Assembly (NCBI GenBank): GCA_030744095.1 | Contig: JASLRF010000109.1 | Span: forward strand, 1 to 10,425 | DNA length: 10,425 bases | Source: Pirellulaceae bacterium | GTDB lineage: Bacteria > Planctomycetota > Planctomycetia > Pirellulales > Pirellulaceae | Direction: 5' to 3' | Shown here: positions 1 through 8,010 of the stretch, in pieces | Layout: every line of letters starts with the position of its first letter | Position numbering within the stretch: the stretch's first letter is position 1 | Made by a program: the position numbers and the translations under genes | The notes under the pieces: model-generated | The model's database searches: none | What the model was told of the DNA's origin: nothing | What the model saw: the letters and a program-made list of their open reading frames with translations, nothing else

Positions 1-96
1 ATGAATCGAGAAGCAACGATGGATCAGCAATCATATATTGTCGGTCGATTCGGACACTCGATGGTCTAGATGGCGTTAACGAACTGGGAATCTACC

Positions 97-396
97 ATGA
101 AACCATGTCTTCTGTTTCTGATGTACCTTATCGGTTTGGCGGCTTCACTTGGATGCGGGACGCCAAAACCAACTGTAAACGACGCACCCTTTCGCGTGGC
201 CATTGCCGATTACCTGCAAGCCAACAACATGGCCTTGAAGGTCAAGGAGATCAAGGAGGGACCAGTGATTGAAGGTGAACAGGCGGCTGTTTCGGCCTCG
301 CTGACCCATGAACAGCTCGGAGGGCCAAGTGTTACTTGGAAATTCCAGTTTACCAAACAATCGGGCGATTGGCAGGTGACAGCCCACGAAGACTAG
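97..396 (+). CDS. Small putative lipoprotein, function unknown
   Basis: The protein has 99 residues if it starts at ATG 97. An in-frame ATG at 70 would add nine polar residues before the signal peptide and has no ribosome binding site. ATG 97 has a weak GGGAA six bases upstream and begins directly with a signal sequence, so I prefer it. Residues 1-19 form a short basic start and a hydrophobic core, followed by Cys20 in the context SLGC. That is an imperfect lipobox, so lipid attachment at Cys20 is likely but not certain. The mature part reads as one helix (about 31-42) and then beta strands ending in a W-K-F-Q-F / G-D-W-Q-V pattern, as in small NTF2-like or cystatin-like folds. This fold guess is weak. 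I do not recognise the family. A palindromic repeat lies 22 bases after the stop, and the next gene is 468 bases away, so it is probably transcribed alone. Confidence 0.6.
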   Translation: MKPCLLFLMYLIGLAASLGCGTPKPTVNDAPFRVAIADYLQANNMALKVKEIKEGPVIEGEQAAVSASLTHEQLGGPSVTWKFQFTKQSGDWQVTAHED

Positions 397-418
397 ACCA
401 CCTGACTGGAGGGTATTT

Positions 419-432
419 GTGCTGTTCAGCAC
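419..432 (+). terminator. Short inverted repeat after the lipoprotein gene, possible weak terminator
   Basis: GTGCTG and CAGCAC flank TT. As RNA this would be a five-pair stem with a GUUC loop. It lies 22 bases after the stop of the lipoprotein gene and is followed by GGGTTT rather than a run of T, so intrinsic termination would be weak. Position is the main argument. Confidence 0.3.
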
Positions 433-575
433 GGGTTTCCGACCCCGCCGGCTCCAGACGAGTTGCTTCGGCAATGTTGCAAGACAAGTGGTTTCCATCG
501 CCGGAACTGTGTCGCTTAACGCTCCTTGTTGCCGGCCTACGTGGACATCAGTTCCACCGCTTGTCTAACCGGCCA

Positions 576-606
576 CAACAGAGCAGTTTCTTGAGTTGCT
601 CTGTTG
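576..606. repeat. Strong hairpin with a perfect 10-bp stem
   Basis: CAACAGAGCA (576-585) is the exact reverse complement of TGCTCTGTTG (597-606). Three more pairs (G-U, U-G, U-A) can form inside, leaving a five-base loop at 589-593. No T-run follows on either strand, so it does not look like a classical terminator. The right arm overlaps a second possible stem, GTTGC/GCAAC (595-599 with 607-611), and the two folds exclude each other. Confidence 0.5.
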
Positions 607-851
607 GCAACCGCGCCCGGGCTCGCCACAGGCTCGCGATGTGATGGCGAAACGTCCCGTTCCTGAGTGCTTGCCCCGATCAACTCGATGCGAGCTTCGC
701 GCAATACGGGGCTGTATCTTTTGACGACGGGCAATTCGCAAAAACCGTGGCCTGTAGTCGCTCGTCTAACAGCGCATCTGGTGGTGCGCAGCTACAATTG
801 ACTTGAGCCAGGGCTCGGGCAAGACGAATCCGCGTTTATTTGAGCAGTTCC

Positions 852-857
852 AAGGAG
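852..857 (+). promoter_or_regulatory. Ribosome binding site of the giant gene
   Basis: AAGGAG ends seven bases before ATG 865. It supports this start, which also begins a signal peptide. Confidence 0.7.
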
Positions 858-864
858 TTCTCCG

Positions 865-3800
865 ATGAGACAATTTGCGAAATTGGTGACAAGCTTGGCG
901 ATCATGGCCAGCAGTGTGGTGAGTGCTGCGGAGATTAACTACATCGAGGATTTTTCACTGTCCGACGACCGGCCAGCAGCACTCAAGCAACTGATTCCCG
1001 GTTCTGAAGACTACTACTACTACAGTTGTATTCATCTGCAGAACACCGAACAGTTCGACCAGGTCGATCAGCTGCTTCAAGCGTGGATCAAGCGTTACAA
1101 AGAGACGCCACGGGTGATCGAGATCCAAAACCGGCAGGCACTGCTGACCTATCATCGGAATCCTGCGGCGTCGCTGGAACGAATTCGCTCACGCCTAGGA
1201 ATCCAGTTCAATCATCAGCGAGAGAAGATCGGTGAGAAGCCCAACTTGCCGACTGCGCTTGATCCAGCGCTGATCAGTCGCCAAAGGCTGATCCAGCAGG
1301 CATACTCTCGGCATCAAAACACCGCGGGGTTTGAGCAGTCGGCACTCCAGTGGCTGATCGAACTTCCGCTCACGCCGGATCGTCGCCGCGATCTGCTGAG
1401 TCGCCTTCAACTGCCCGATCACGAGAACCTCGTCGAACTGGTCCTCGCAGACCTGAAGCACCAGTACAGCAAGCCGTTCGGTTCCATGCCGATTCACCAC
1501 CAGTTGCTGCGCAATCAACTGGATGAATGCCTTCGGCTGAAGTCCGACCTGAGGAATCAAACCAACTTCGTCAATATCTATCTCTCGAAGTTGCACCCCA
1601 ACAGCGACTTGGACTGGCGAAACGAACCGGTCGCTTACGTTGCTTACTTGGAACGCCTTTCCGCATTTGTCGATACGCTCGCCCCCGTCCACAACTCGCT
1701 GAAGGCCCACGTCCTCTACCACCGCCTGGCATTCGACCAGACGTTGGGCACGTACGACAAAGCGCGTTTCATGGCGTATTTGCAGCTGCCGCGAAAGGTC
1801 AGCTACATGGAAGCCAAGTACATGCAGTTGGAGAACAACCGCCGATTCGCCGCGGATCTGAATGCCGATTTTGCCAAGACGACACTGTTGCCTCGCGTTG
1901 GTAATGACGAATCGCTGGTTCGCGACTACTTGCACCATTTTTTTCTCAAAGAGACGTCCACCAAGCCGTATGAACCCTATGTCAACGACGTCTTCTTACG
2001 TCACAATTTGGCCGAAGCGAAGATCGTCAACGGGTTGGGCGAACCCGAACAATGGTATTCGCTACTACCGCCTGACAAGTATCAGGCGTTGAAAGAACGG
2101 ATCGACATCGACTTCGCAGCGACGAACTCGACGCGGTTTGCGGCAGACGCGCCGGTGAGCCTGGACTTGGATGTCAAGAACGTCCGCTCGCTAATCGTCA
2201 AAGTCTTCAAGATCAACGAACGCAACTTCTATCAGCAACAAGGTCGTGAAGTAAACACGAACATCGAACTGGACGGTTTGGTCGCCAACGATATCAAGAC
2301 GTACGACTACTCGACTCCGCCGCTGCGGCGCGTCCGCCGTCACTTTGATTTCCCGTCGCTGGCCAAGCCTGGTGTGTATGTCATCGATTTCATTGGCAAC
2401 GGGTTGAGCAGTCGAGTTGTGGTTCGCAAGGGCAAGCTGCGTTTTCTCGTGCGAGATCACCTTGCGGGCCATGTGTTCACGATTTTGGACGAGCAACATC
2501 ACAAGGTCGACGACGCCACATTGTGGCTTGCCGGACATGAATACAAACCGTTGGAAGACGGCAGGATTGTGGTTCCCTATTCGGCACGTGCGGGCCGGGT
2601 GCCGATCGTGATCTCACGCGACGACTTCTCGACGCTGGATCATTTCCAGCAGCATACTGAATCGTACCAGCTGACAGCAGGCATCTACGTCGACCGTGAA
2701 TCGCTGCTCAATCGGCGCACCGCCCGCGTGATTGTTCGCACGGGTCTCTATCTGAACGGTACGCCGGTCACATTGTCGGCCCTGGAAGACGTCCAATTGA
2801 CCATCACGTCCGTCGACCACGATGGTGTGTCTTCGTCGAAGGAGGTCTCCGATTTCAAATTGCAAGAGGACGGAGAATCTGAATACGAGTTCCAAGTTCC
2901 TGCGCGGCTGACACGGCTTCAATTTCAGCTCCGAGCCAAGGTCAAGAATGCCAGCCAGAACAAGATGATTGACTTGGCTTCCTCTGATTCATTTACGGTG
3001 AATCAGATCGACCTTACGGAAAAGACATCCGACCTCTTATTGACGAAAATCAACGGCACCTATTTCATCGAAATGCGGGGTAAGACGAGCGAAAGTCGTG
3101 CCGACCGACCGGTACAGTTGGCGTGCAAGCATCGTGATTTTCGCGAGCCGGTGAACGTGACATTACAGACCGACTTGGAGGGTCGTGTCGCATTGGGGAC
3201 CCTTGCTGAAATCGCATCGATCACGGCCACAGGCCCCGAGAAGACGTCGCACACCTGGAACCTCCTACGCGATCGCCACACGTATCAACCGTCACTGCAC
3301 GGTGTGGCGGGCCAGCTGCTGACCGTCCCATATTTGGGCCAACTCGCAAAGCCGCGACGTGACGAATTGTCCTTGCTCGAAATGCGTGGCAATACGTTCG
3401 TCGCGGATCGTTTCGGATCCGTTACCATCAAAGACGGGATGCTGCGGATCGGGGATCTACCACGCGGCGACTATCAATTGGTGCTCAAGAAGGAGGGGCA
3501 GCGGATCCAGCTGCGACTGGCCGAAGGTCGGCGGCAAAGTGGCTACGTGCTGGGAAACAATCGCCATCTGGAAAGCAATTTGCGACCTTCTCTGCACATT
3601 ACGTCCATCGAACCGCGTGCTGAGAATGTTCGCATCGCCTTGGCCGGCGCTGACAAATTCACGCGGGTGCACGTCTTTGCCACGCGCTATCACCCGGCCC
3701 ATTCCGCCTACGGAAAGTTGAGCCGGATTCGCGTTCCATCGCCGCTCCGCGTCGTACCGCCAAAAGCCTCGTCACTGTACGCGTCAGGTCGCAACATTGG

Positions 3801-6800
3801 TGACGAGTACCGATACATCATCGATCGCCAGTTCGCCAAGAAGTACCCGGGTGTGATGCTGGATCGCCCGAGCGTCTTGCTGGCGCCTTGGGCCATGCGT
3901 AGCACCGACGCAGGCCAACAGAAGGCCGCGGCAGGAGCGGATTTCGCCCCCTCAGCTCCGCCCGCACCGCGGTCGGAGATCGCCGACGAGGCGGCGCCAG
4001 GTGAAAAGGCGATCGCTGGCGACTTTGCCAATCTTGACTTTCTATCCGAGGCATCTGCGGTGATCGTCAATACACGGCCCAACAAGAAGGGCGTGATTGT
4101 CGTTCCCAATGAACTCCTGGGCGCGCACCATTGGCTGCATGTTGTTGCCGTTGATCCGCACGACACGGTATATCGCAGCGTCTCGCTGCCAGAAAAACCG
4201 ACGGATTTCCTGGATCTTCGGTTGGCTCGAAGCCTGGACTCCAAGCGGCATTTCACACAACAAAAGCAGATCAGCATCGTCAATCAAGGTGGCAAGTTCG
4301 TACTGGAAGATATCGCCTCGTCCAAATTCGAGATCTACGGTTCGCTGGACCGGATCTATGCCCTTTACGCGACGCTCTCAACGGACCCAAAGCTCGCCGA
4401 ATTCAGCTTCATCCTGCAATGGCCAGAATTGACGGAAGAACAGAAACGCCAAAAGTACTCGAAGTACGCCTGCCACGAACTGAACTTCTTCCTATATAAG
4501 AAGGATGCTGTGTTCTTCGAACAGGTCGTACTGCCGTTCATCAAGAATAAGAAAGACAAGACCTTTCTCGATCATTGGCTCGTCGGTGCGGATTTGGAAA
4601 GCTTTCTCCGACCCTGGAATTACACTCGCCTGAATGTGGTGGAACAGATTCTGTTGTCACAACGCATCGCAGCGGATCGCGACCATACCGTCCGCGATGT
4701 GAATGACCGGTTCGACCTGCTCCCATCAAACGTCGATAGAGTCAGTCTTCTGTTCAAGTCGGCTCTAAAGGGCCGAGCTTTGGATAAGACGAGTAGGCTG
4801 AGTTTGCTTGAGCAGGAAATGGAAGGAGTGCCTGCCTCTGATGACGGTGCTGCACTCGGCGGGGCAGCTCGTGGCGCAATCTCTGAGACGTTAGAGTTGA
4901 AAGCCAATCGCCCTGGCAGAATGTCGAGCAGGCCACTCGGCGAATCGGAAGGCCAAGAAGCTGCCAAACGCCGGGCCCCCAGTTTTGCGAAGCCCTCACT
5001 CCAGAGTCGCTCTGGCTCCAGACAATCTCTCGAAGCGAAGAGCCCAGAGTCCTTCTATGGTGAACTTTCGCTCGAACGTAGTGCACGCCAGCTGTATCGA
5101 CAATTGGATAAGACGCAAGAGTGGGTTGAAAATAACTACTTCAAGCTGCCGATTGAACAGCAGTCCGCCGAGCTGATTACGGTCAACGCGTTTTGGCGGG
5201 ACTTTGCAAACCATCGTCCGGAAGATCCGTATTTCTCCGCACGCTTTGTCGAGTCAGCGCGGAATTTCCCGGAGATGATGTTCGCCTTGGCTCTCTTGGA
5301 CCTGCCGATGGAGGCGGGCGAGCACGAAACCGAATTTCTGGCGGGCCGCATGACATTGACTGCCGGTAGTCCCTTGATCGTTGTTCACGAGGAAATCCGA
5401 CCCACGGATGAAGCCGAAGAGCAAACTCCGATTCTGGTCAGCCAGAATTTCTTCCGACATAACGATCGATATCGTCATGTGAACAACCAACGTCTGGACA
5501 AGTTTGTCACCGATGAATTCCTCGTGCATACCGTATACGGTTGCCAGGTGGTGATCACGAATCCGACCTCTTCCCCACAAAAGCTGGACGTGCTGACGCA
5601 GATTCCCGCCGGTTCCTTGCCGGTCCTGAAAGGACATCAAACGCGCAGCGTCCATGTGGATCTGCAGCCGTATCACACGCAGACCGTCGAATATCATTTC
5701 TACTTCCCAGCTGCCGGTCAGTATCCGCACTATCCGGTCCAAGTTGCCAAGAACGAAGCCCTGTTAGCGCACGCTGACGGGACGACTCTGACAGCGGTCG
5801 AGGCACTCAGCCGGGTTGATCGTGAGTCCTGGGAGTACATTTCGCAGAACGGTCGCGACGAAGATGTGATTGCGTTCCTGACCAAGCGCAATCTGCACCG
5901 GACGAACCTGGCGAAGATCGCGTTTCGGATGCACGACAAGCCGTTCTTTTTGAAAGTCGTCGATTTACTCGCCAGTCGGCACGTTTACAACGATACGCTT
6001 TGGTCCTATGCGATCCGGCACGACGAGCCTCGCATCACTCGGGAGTTCCTCCAACACGCCGATGCGTTTGTTGCCCAGTGCGGCGGCCACTTGGATAGCC
6101 TGCTGCTGGCGATCGATCCGGTGGCCCGCAAGACATATCAACATCTTGACTACCGGCCATTGGTCAACGCTCGCACCCATCAACTGGGACGCAGGCGACA
6201 AATCATGAACGATCGCCTGTCCCAGCAGTACCACAGCCTACTGAAGATCTTGAGCTATCGTCGCGAGCTTGACGATGAGGATCTCTTGGCCGTGACCTAC
6301 TATCTGCTAGTTCAGGATCGTATCGAAGAGGCGATTGGTTTCTTCGATCGCGTTAACTCAGCGAATCTCGACACGCAACTGCAATACGATTACTTCGCGG
6401 CATATCTGAGTCTCTACCGGGAGGATATCGACGCTGCCCGCGAGATCGTGGCGCGGCACGCCGATGATCGTGTGGACCGTTGGCGCATCGCCTTCGCCTC
6501 GATCGACAAGCAGCTCGATGAAATCTCAGGCGCGCAAGTCGAAGTCTTGGATCTGGAAAGCCGCGATCAAACACAGTCAAAACTGGCTGCTACCGAACCG
6601 GGGTTTGATTTCACCGTCGAGGCCAAAGAGGTGAAGCTCAATTACCAGAACCTGGAGGAAGTGTCCGTCAACTACTATCTGATGGACATCGAACTGTTGT
6701 TTAGCAGGAATCCGTTCGTCCAACAGTATTCCAGCCAATTCTCACACATTCAGCCAAATCTGAGCCACGTCGTCAAACTGCCAAAGGGCAAAGCGTCGCA

Positions 6801-7170
6801 CCAGTACGTGCTGCCTGACGAACTGCATAACGCCAATGTGCTGGTCGAGATTGTCGGGGCCGGCACGACACGGTCACAGGCTTATTACTCAAATTCGCTC
6901 GCCCTGCAAGTGATCGAAAACTACGGCCAACTACGAATCACGTCAGCTGGCACAGGCAAGCCGCTGTCAAAGGCCTACGTGAAAGTCTATGCCCAGATGA
7001 ACGATGGAAGCGTGCGATTCTACAAGGATGGCTACACTGACCTACGTGGTCGCTTTGACTATTCATCGCTGAATACCAACGACTTGGACTTCGTGAAGAA
7101 ACTCTCGCTGCTAGTAATGAGCGACACACACGGCGCGGTGGTGCGTGAAGCAAAGCCGCCCAAACGGTAG
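865..7170 (+). CDS. Giant exported protein (2101 aa) with macroglobulin-like beta domains and helical repeats
   Basis: An intact single frame with a good ribosome binding site (AAGGAG, 852-857). Residues 1-21 are a Sec signal peptide with a V-S-A cleavage motif before Ala22, so the protein acts outside the cytoplasm. Reading along it: residues 30-400 are mostly helical and TPR-like, with an acidic-aromatic E-D-Y-Y-Y-Y motif at 48-53. Residues 413-530 are beta-rich (alternating V/I/F around 433-450). Residues 608-652 (Y-V-D-R-E...R-V-I-V-R...L-N-G-T-P-V) resemble a macroglobulin (MG2-like) strand pattern. Residues 1013-1052 and 1321-1396 are low-complexity linkers rich in Ala/Pro and Ser/Arg/Glu. 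A beta-sandwich segment follows at 1553-1640, a second helical block at 1653-1860, and a beta-rich C-terminus at 1913-2101 ends in G-Y-T-D-L-R-G-R-F-D-Y. There is no Cys-x-Glu-Gln thioester and no transmembrane segment besides the signal. It may be distantly related to bacterial alpha-2-macroglobulins (1500-1900 residues) but lacks their reactive site. I recall similar giant proteins from planctomycetes. Function is unknown; a scaffold, binding or protease-trapping role in the periplasm is only a guess. Confidence 0.85.
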   Translation: MRQFAKLVTSLAIMASSVVSAAEINYIEDFSLSDDRPAALKQLIPGSEDYYYYSCIHLQNTEQFDQVDQLLQAWIKRYKETPRVIEIQNRQALLTYHRNPAASLERIRSRLGIQFNHQREKIGEKPNLPTALDPALISRQRLIQQAYSRHQNTAGFEQSALQWLIELPLTPDRRRDLLSRLQLPDHENLVELVLADLKHQYSKPFGSMPIHHQLLRNQLDECLRLKSDLRNQTNFVNIYLSKLHPNSDLDWRNEPVAYVAYLERLSAFVDTLAPVHNSLKAHVLYHRLAFDQTLGTYDKARFMAYLQLPRKVSYMEAKYMQLENNRRFAADLNADFAKTTLLPRVGNDESLVRDYLHHFFLKETSTKPYEPYVNDVFLRHNLAEAKIVNGLGEPEQWYSLLPPDKYQALKERIDIDFAATNSTRFAADAPVSLDLDVKNVRSLIVKVFKINERNFYQQQGREVNTNIELDGLVANDIKTYDYSTPPLRRVRRHFDFPSLAKPGVYVIDFIGNGLSSRVVVRKGKLRFLVRDHLAGHVFTILDEQHHKVDDATLWLAGHEYKPLEDGRIVVPYSARAGRVPIVISRDDFSTLDHFQQHTESYQLTAGIYVDRESLLNRRTARVIVRTGLYLNGTPVTLSALEDVQLTITSVDHDGVSSSKEVSDFKLQEDGESEYEFQVPARLTRLQFQLRAKVKNASQNKMIDLASSDSFTVNQIDLTEKTSDLLLTKINGTYFIEMRGKTSESRADRPVQLACKHRDFREPVNVTLQTDLEGRVALGTLAEIASITATGPEKTSHTWNLLRDRHTYQPSLHGVAGQLLTVPYLGQLAKPRRDELSLLEMRGNTFVADRFGSVTIKDGMLRIGDLPRGDYQLVLKKEGQRIQLRLAEGRRQSGYVLGNNRHLESNLRPSLHITSIEPRAENVRIALAGADKFTRVHVFATRYHPAHSAYGKLSRIRVPSPLRVVPPKASSLYASGRNIGDEYRYIIDRQFAKKYPGVMLDRPSVLLAPWAMRSTDAGQQKAAAGADFAPSAPPAPRSEIADEAAPGEKAIAGDFANLDFLSEASAVIVNTRPNKKGVIVVPNELLGAHHWLHVVAVDPHDTVYRSVSLPEKPTDFLDLRLARSLDSKRHFTQQKQISIVNQGGKFVLEDIASSKFEIYGSLDRIYALYATLSTDPKLAEFSFILQWPELTEEQKRQKYSKYACHELNFFLYKKDAVFFEQVVLPFIKNKKDKTFLDHWLVGADLESFLRPWNYTRLNVVEQILLSQRIAADRDHTVRDVNDRFDLLPSNVDRVSLLFKSALKGRALDKTSRLSLLEQEMEGVPASDDGAALGGAARGAISETLELKANRPGRMSSRPLGESEGQEAAKRRAPSFAKPSLQSRSGSRQSLEAKSPESFYGELSLERSARQLYRQLDKTQEWVENNYFKLPIEQQSAELITVNAFWRDFANHRPEDPYFSARFVESARNFPEMMFALALLDLPMEAGEHETEFLAGRMTLTAGSPLIVVHEEIRPTDEAEEQTPILVSQNFFRHNDRYRHVNNQRLDKFVTDEFLVHTVYGCQVVITNPTSSPQKLDVLTQIPAGSLPVLKGHQTRSVHVDLQPYHTQTVEYHFYFPAAGQYPHYPVQVAKNEALLAHADGTTLTAVEALSRVDRESWEYISQNGRDEDVIAFLTKRNLHRTNLAKIAFRMHDKPFFLKVVDLLASRHVYNDTLWSYAIRHDEPRITREFLQHADAFVAQCGGHLDSLLLAIDPVARKTYQHLDYRPLVNARTHQLGRRRQIMNDRLSQQYHSLLKILSYRRELDDEDLLAVTYYLLVQDRIEEAIGFFDRVNSANLDTQLQYDYFAAYLSLYREDIDAAREIVARHADDRVDRWRIAFASIDKQLDEISGAQVEVLDLESRDQTQSKLAATEPGFDFTVEAKEVKLNYQNLEEVSVNYYLMDIELLFSRNPFVQQYSSQFSHIQPNLSHVVKLPKGKASHQYVLPDELHNANVLVEIVGAGTTRSQAYYSNSLALQVIENYGQLRITSAGTGKPLSKAYVKVYAQMNDGSVRFYKDGYTDLRGRFDYSSLNTNDLDFVKKLSLLVMSDTHGAVVREAKPPKR

Positions 7171-7287
7171 GAAATCGCGAGCTCGCAGCCCTGTAGATTG
7201 TCAACCCGTTGAGTTGCCTGCGATCTGCCCCTGTAAGCCGCCAAAAAGAGAAGTGCGGATGCGACAGCGACGAAGATTAACCGGCTG
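7171..7287. other. Convergent intergenic region
   Basis: This gap separates the stops of two converging genes. It holds a perfect 10-bp palindrome, GCGAGCTCGC, at 7177-7186. It has no T-run, so no clear terminator for the giant gene is seen. No gene is evident. Confidence 0.5.
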
Positions 7288-7306
7288 TTAGTCAGTCTCA
7301 CCGGTT
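7279..7306 (-). terminator. Possible weak terminator of the TVP38/TMEM64 gene
   Basis: AACCGG (7279-7284) and CCGGTT (7301-7306) form a six-pair stem with a 16-base loop that contains the stop codon of the minus-strand gene. Read on that strand it ends in GGTTAATC, with little T enrichment. The large loop and overlap with the coding end make this a tentative call. Confidence 0.2.
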
Positions 7307-8010
7307 TCAGCCGCTTGCTTGGAACTGATCAGCCGCTTGACCACCAAGGGAAATGACCCCAACAGTACGAGCGCCAGAAAGACGTCCCAGCGAAAGAAGC
7401 CGGCGGCCCCTTTTTCAGCGATGATCGTCAAGCTGAACCGCGACCCCATGAATACGTACACACACGTCCCGGGCAGCATACCCAGTTGACTGACCCACCA
7501 ATACGTCCAGACGGGCATTTTGGTCAGTCCCATCACCAAATTGATCACAAAAAACGGTACTGCAGGGATCAATCGCAACGTCAAGAGATACAGAATGCCT
7601 TCACGCTCGAGTGCTTTGTTAAAAGTGATCAGTCGATCTCCAAAACGGCGCTCGATCGAATCGCGAAAGAGGTAGCGGCTGAACAAGAGGGCGACCGTGG
7701 CGCCCATGGTCGAGGCAAAACTGATGACAACAACGCCTGGCCAAAACCCCAGATATGAGGCGATCACCAACGTCATCCCCGTTGCGCCTGGCAACGAAAA
7801 TCCCGTCACAGTGGCATATAACAAGAAGACCAAGAGATAGACCAGCACCAGGTGATCGTCGCGAATACGCAACAACGCCACTTCCTGACTGGCCAAGTAT
7901 TGCAGAGAAAGGTGCTTGCCCAGTGTGACGTAGGCAATCACGAACAACCCGGTAACCAACAGGAAGACCAGCGCTCTTTTGGCATATTTCGGCTTGTCGC
8001 CAGAATTCAT
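7288..8010 (-). CDS. TVP38/TMEM64 family (VTT/SNARE-associated domain) membrane protein
   Basis: The protein has 240 residues from the ATG at 8010. The frame stays open upstream to 8376, but that extension is Arg/Pro-rich and unlike protein. An ATG at 8064 is possible but has no ribosome binding site, whereas 8010 has a weak GGATGG in range and starts a typical N-terminus (basic residues, then a hydrophobic segment at 13-31). Predicted membrane segments are about 13-31 and 53-73, re-entrant or membrane stretches at 74-110 and 137-190, and a last helix at 205-225. Family hallmarks are G-A-T-G-M-T (75-80), F-W-P-G (89-92), L-R-L-I-P-A-V-P-F-F (145-154), M-G-L-T (160-163) and Q-L-G-M-L-P-G (175-181). 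The family belongs to the DedA/VTT superfamily of inner-membrane proteins, for which lipid-scramblase or lipid-transport roles are known or proposed in relatives. The substrate here is unknown. It stands alone and converges on the giant gene. Confidence 0.9.
   Translation of the reverse strand: MNSGDKPKYAKRALVFLLVTGLFVIAYVTLGKHLSLQYLASQEVALLRIRDDHLVLVYLLVFLLYATVTGFSLPGATGMTLVIASYLGFWPGVVVISFASTMGATVALLFSRYLFRDSIERRFGDRLITFNKALEREGILYLLTLRLIPAVPFFVINLVMGLTKMPVWTYWWVSQLGMLPGTCVYVFMGSRFSLTIIAEKGAAGFFRWDVFLALVLLGSFPLVVKRLISSKQAAETGETD

Larger units (their letters stand above)
397..864. other. 468-bp intergenic region with several inverted repeats, no convincing gene
   Basis: Open frames here are short, have no ribosome binding site and give protein of implausible composition, so I call no gene. 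The stretch is rich in inverted repeats: 419-432, a TTGC/GCAA stem closed by a C(TTCG)G tetraloop at 463-474, GTGGA/TCCAC at 541-557 enclosed by GCCGG/CCGGC at 531-535 and 569-573, and a 10-bp stem at 576-606. Further right, GAGCC/GGCTC (805-816) lies close to the next gene, and a TTGACT hexamer at 798-803 could be a -35 element, but no matching -10 box stands at the right distance. The two copies of GCTYGTCTAAC (559-569 and 760-770) are 201 bp apart. The region may hold a structured leader, an unannotated RNA or decayed sequence. Confidence 0.5.

Noticed and set aside
1..69. Short open frame of 22 codons at the left edge
   Set aside because: Too short to judge, with no ribosome binding site visible at the window edge; it could be a chance frame or the end of an upstream gene.
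563..772. GTCTAAC heptamers resembling the RYYYAAC end of integron attC sites
   Set aside because: Both copies have the same orientation, and no GTTRRRY partner occurs at attC distance; no integron cassette structure is present.
1195..1938. 247-codon open frame antisense to the giant gene
   Set aside because: It is opposite a clearly coding frame, has no ribosome binding site and recognisable domain, and such antisense frames are common in GC-rich genes.
3708..4283. 191-codon antisense frame inside the giant gene
   Set aside because: It is Ser/Arg-rich in composition and mirrors the codon pattern of the sense gene.
865..7170. Calling the giant protein a true alpha-2-macroglobulin
   Set aside because: No Cys-x-Glu-Gln thioester and only local MG-like patterns; kept as a possible distant relation.
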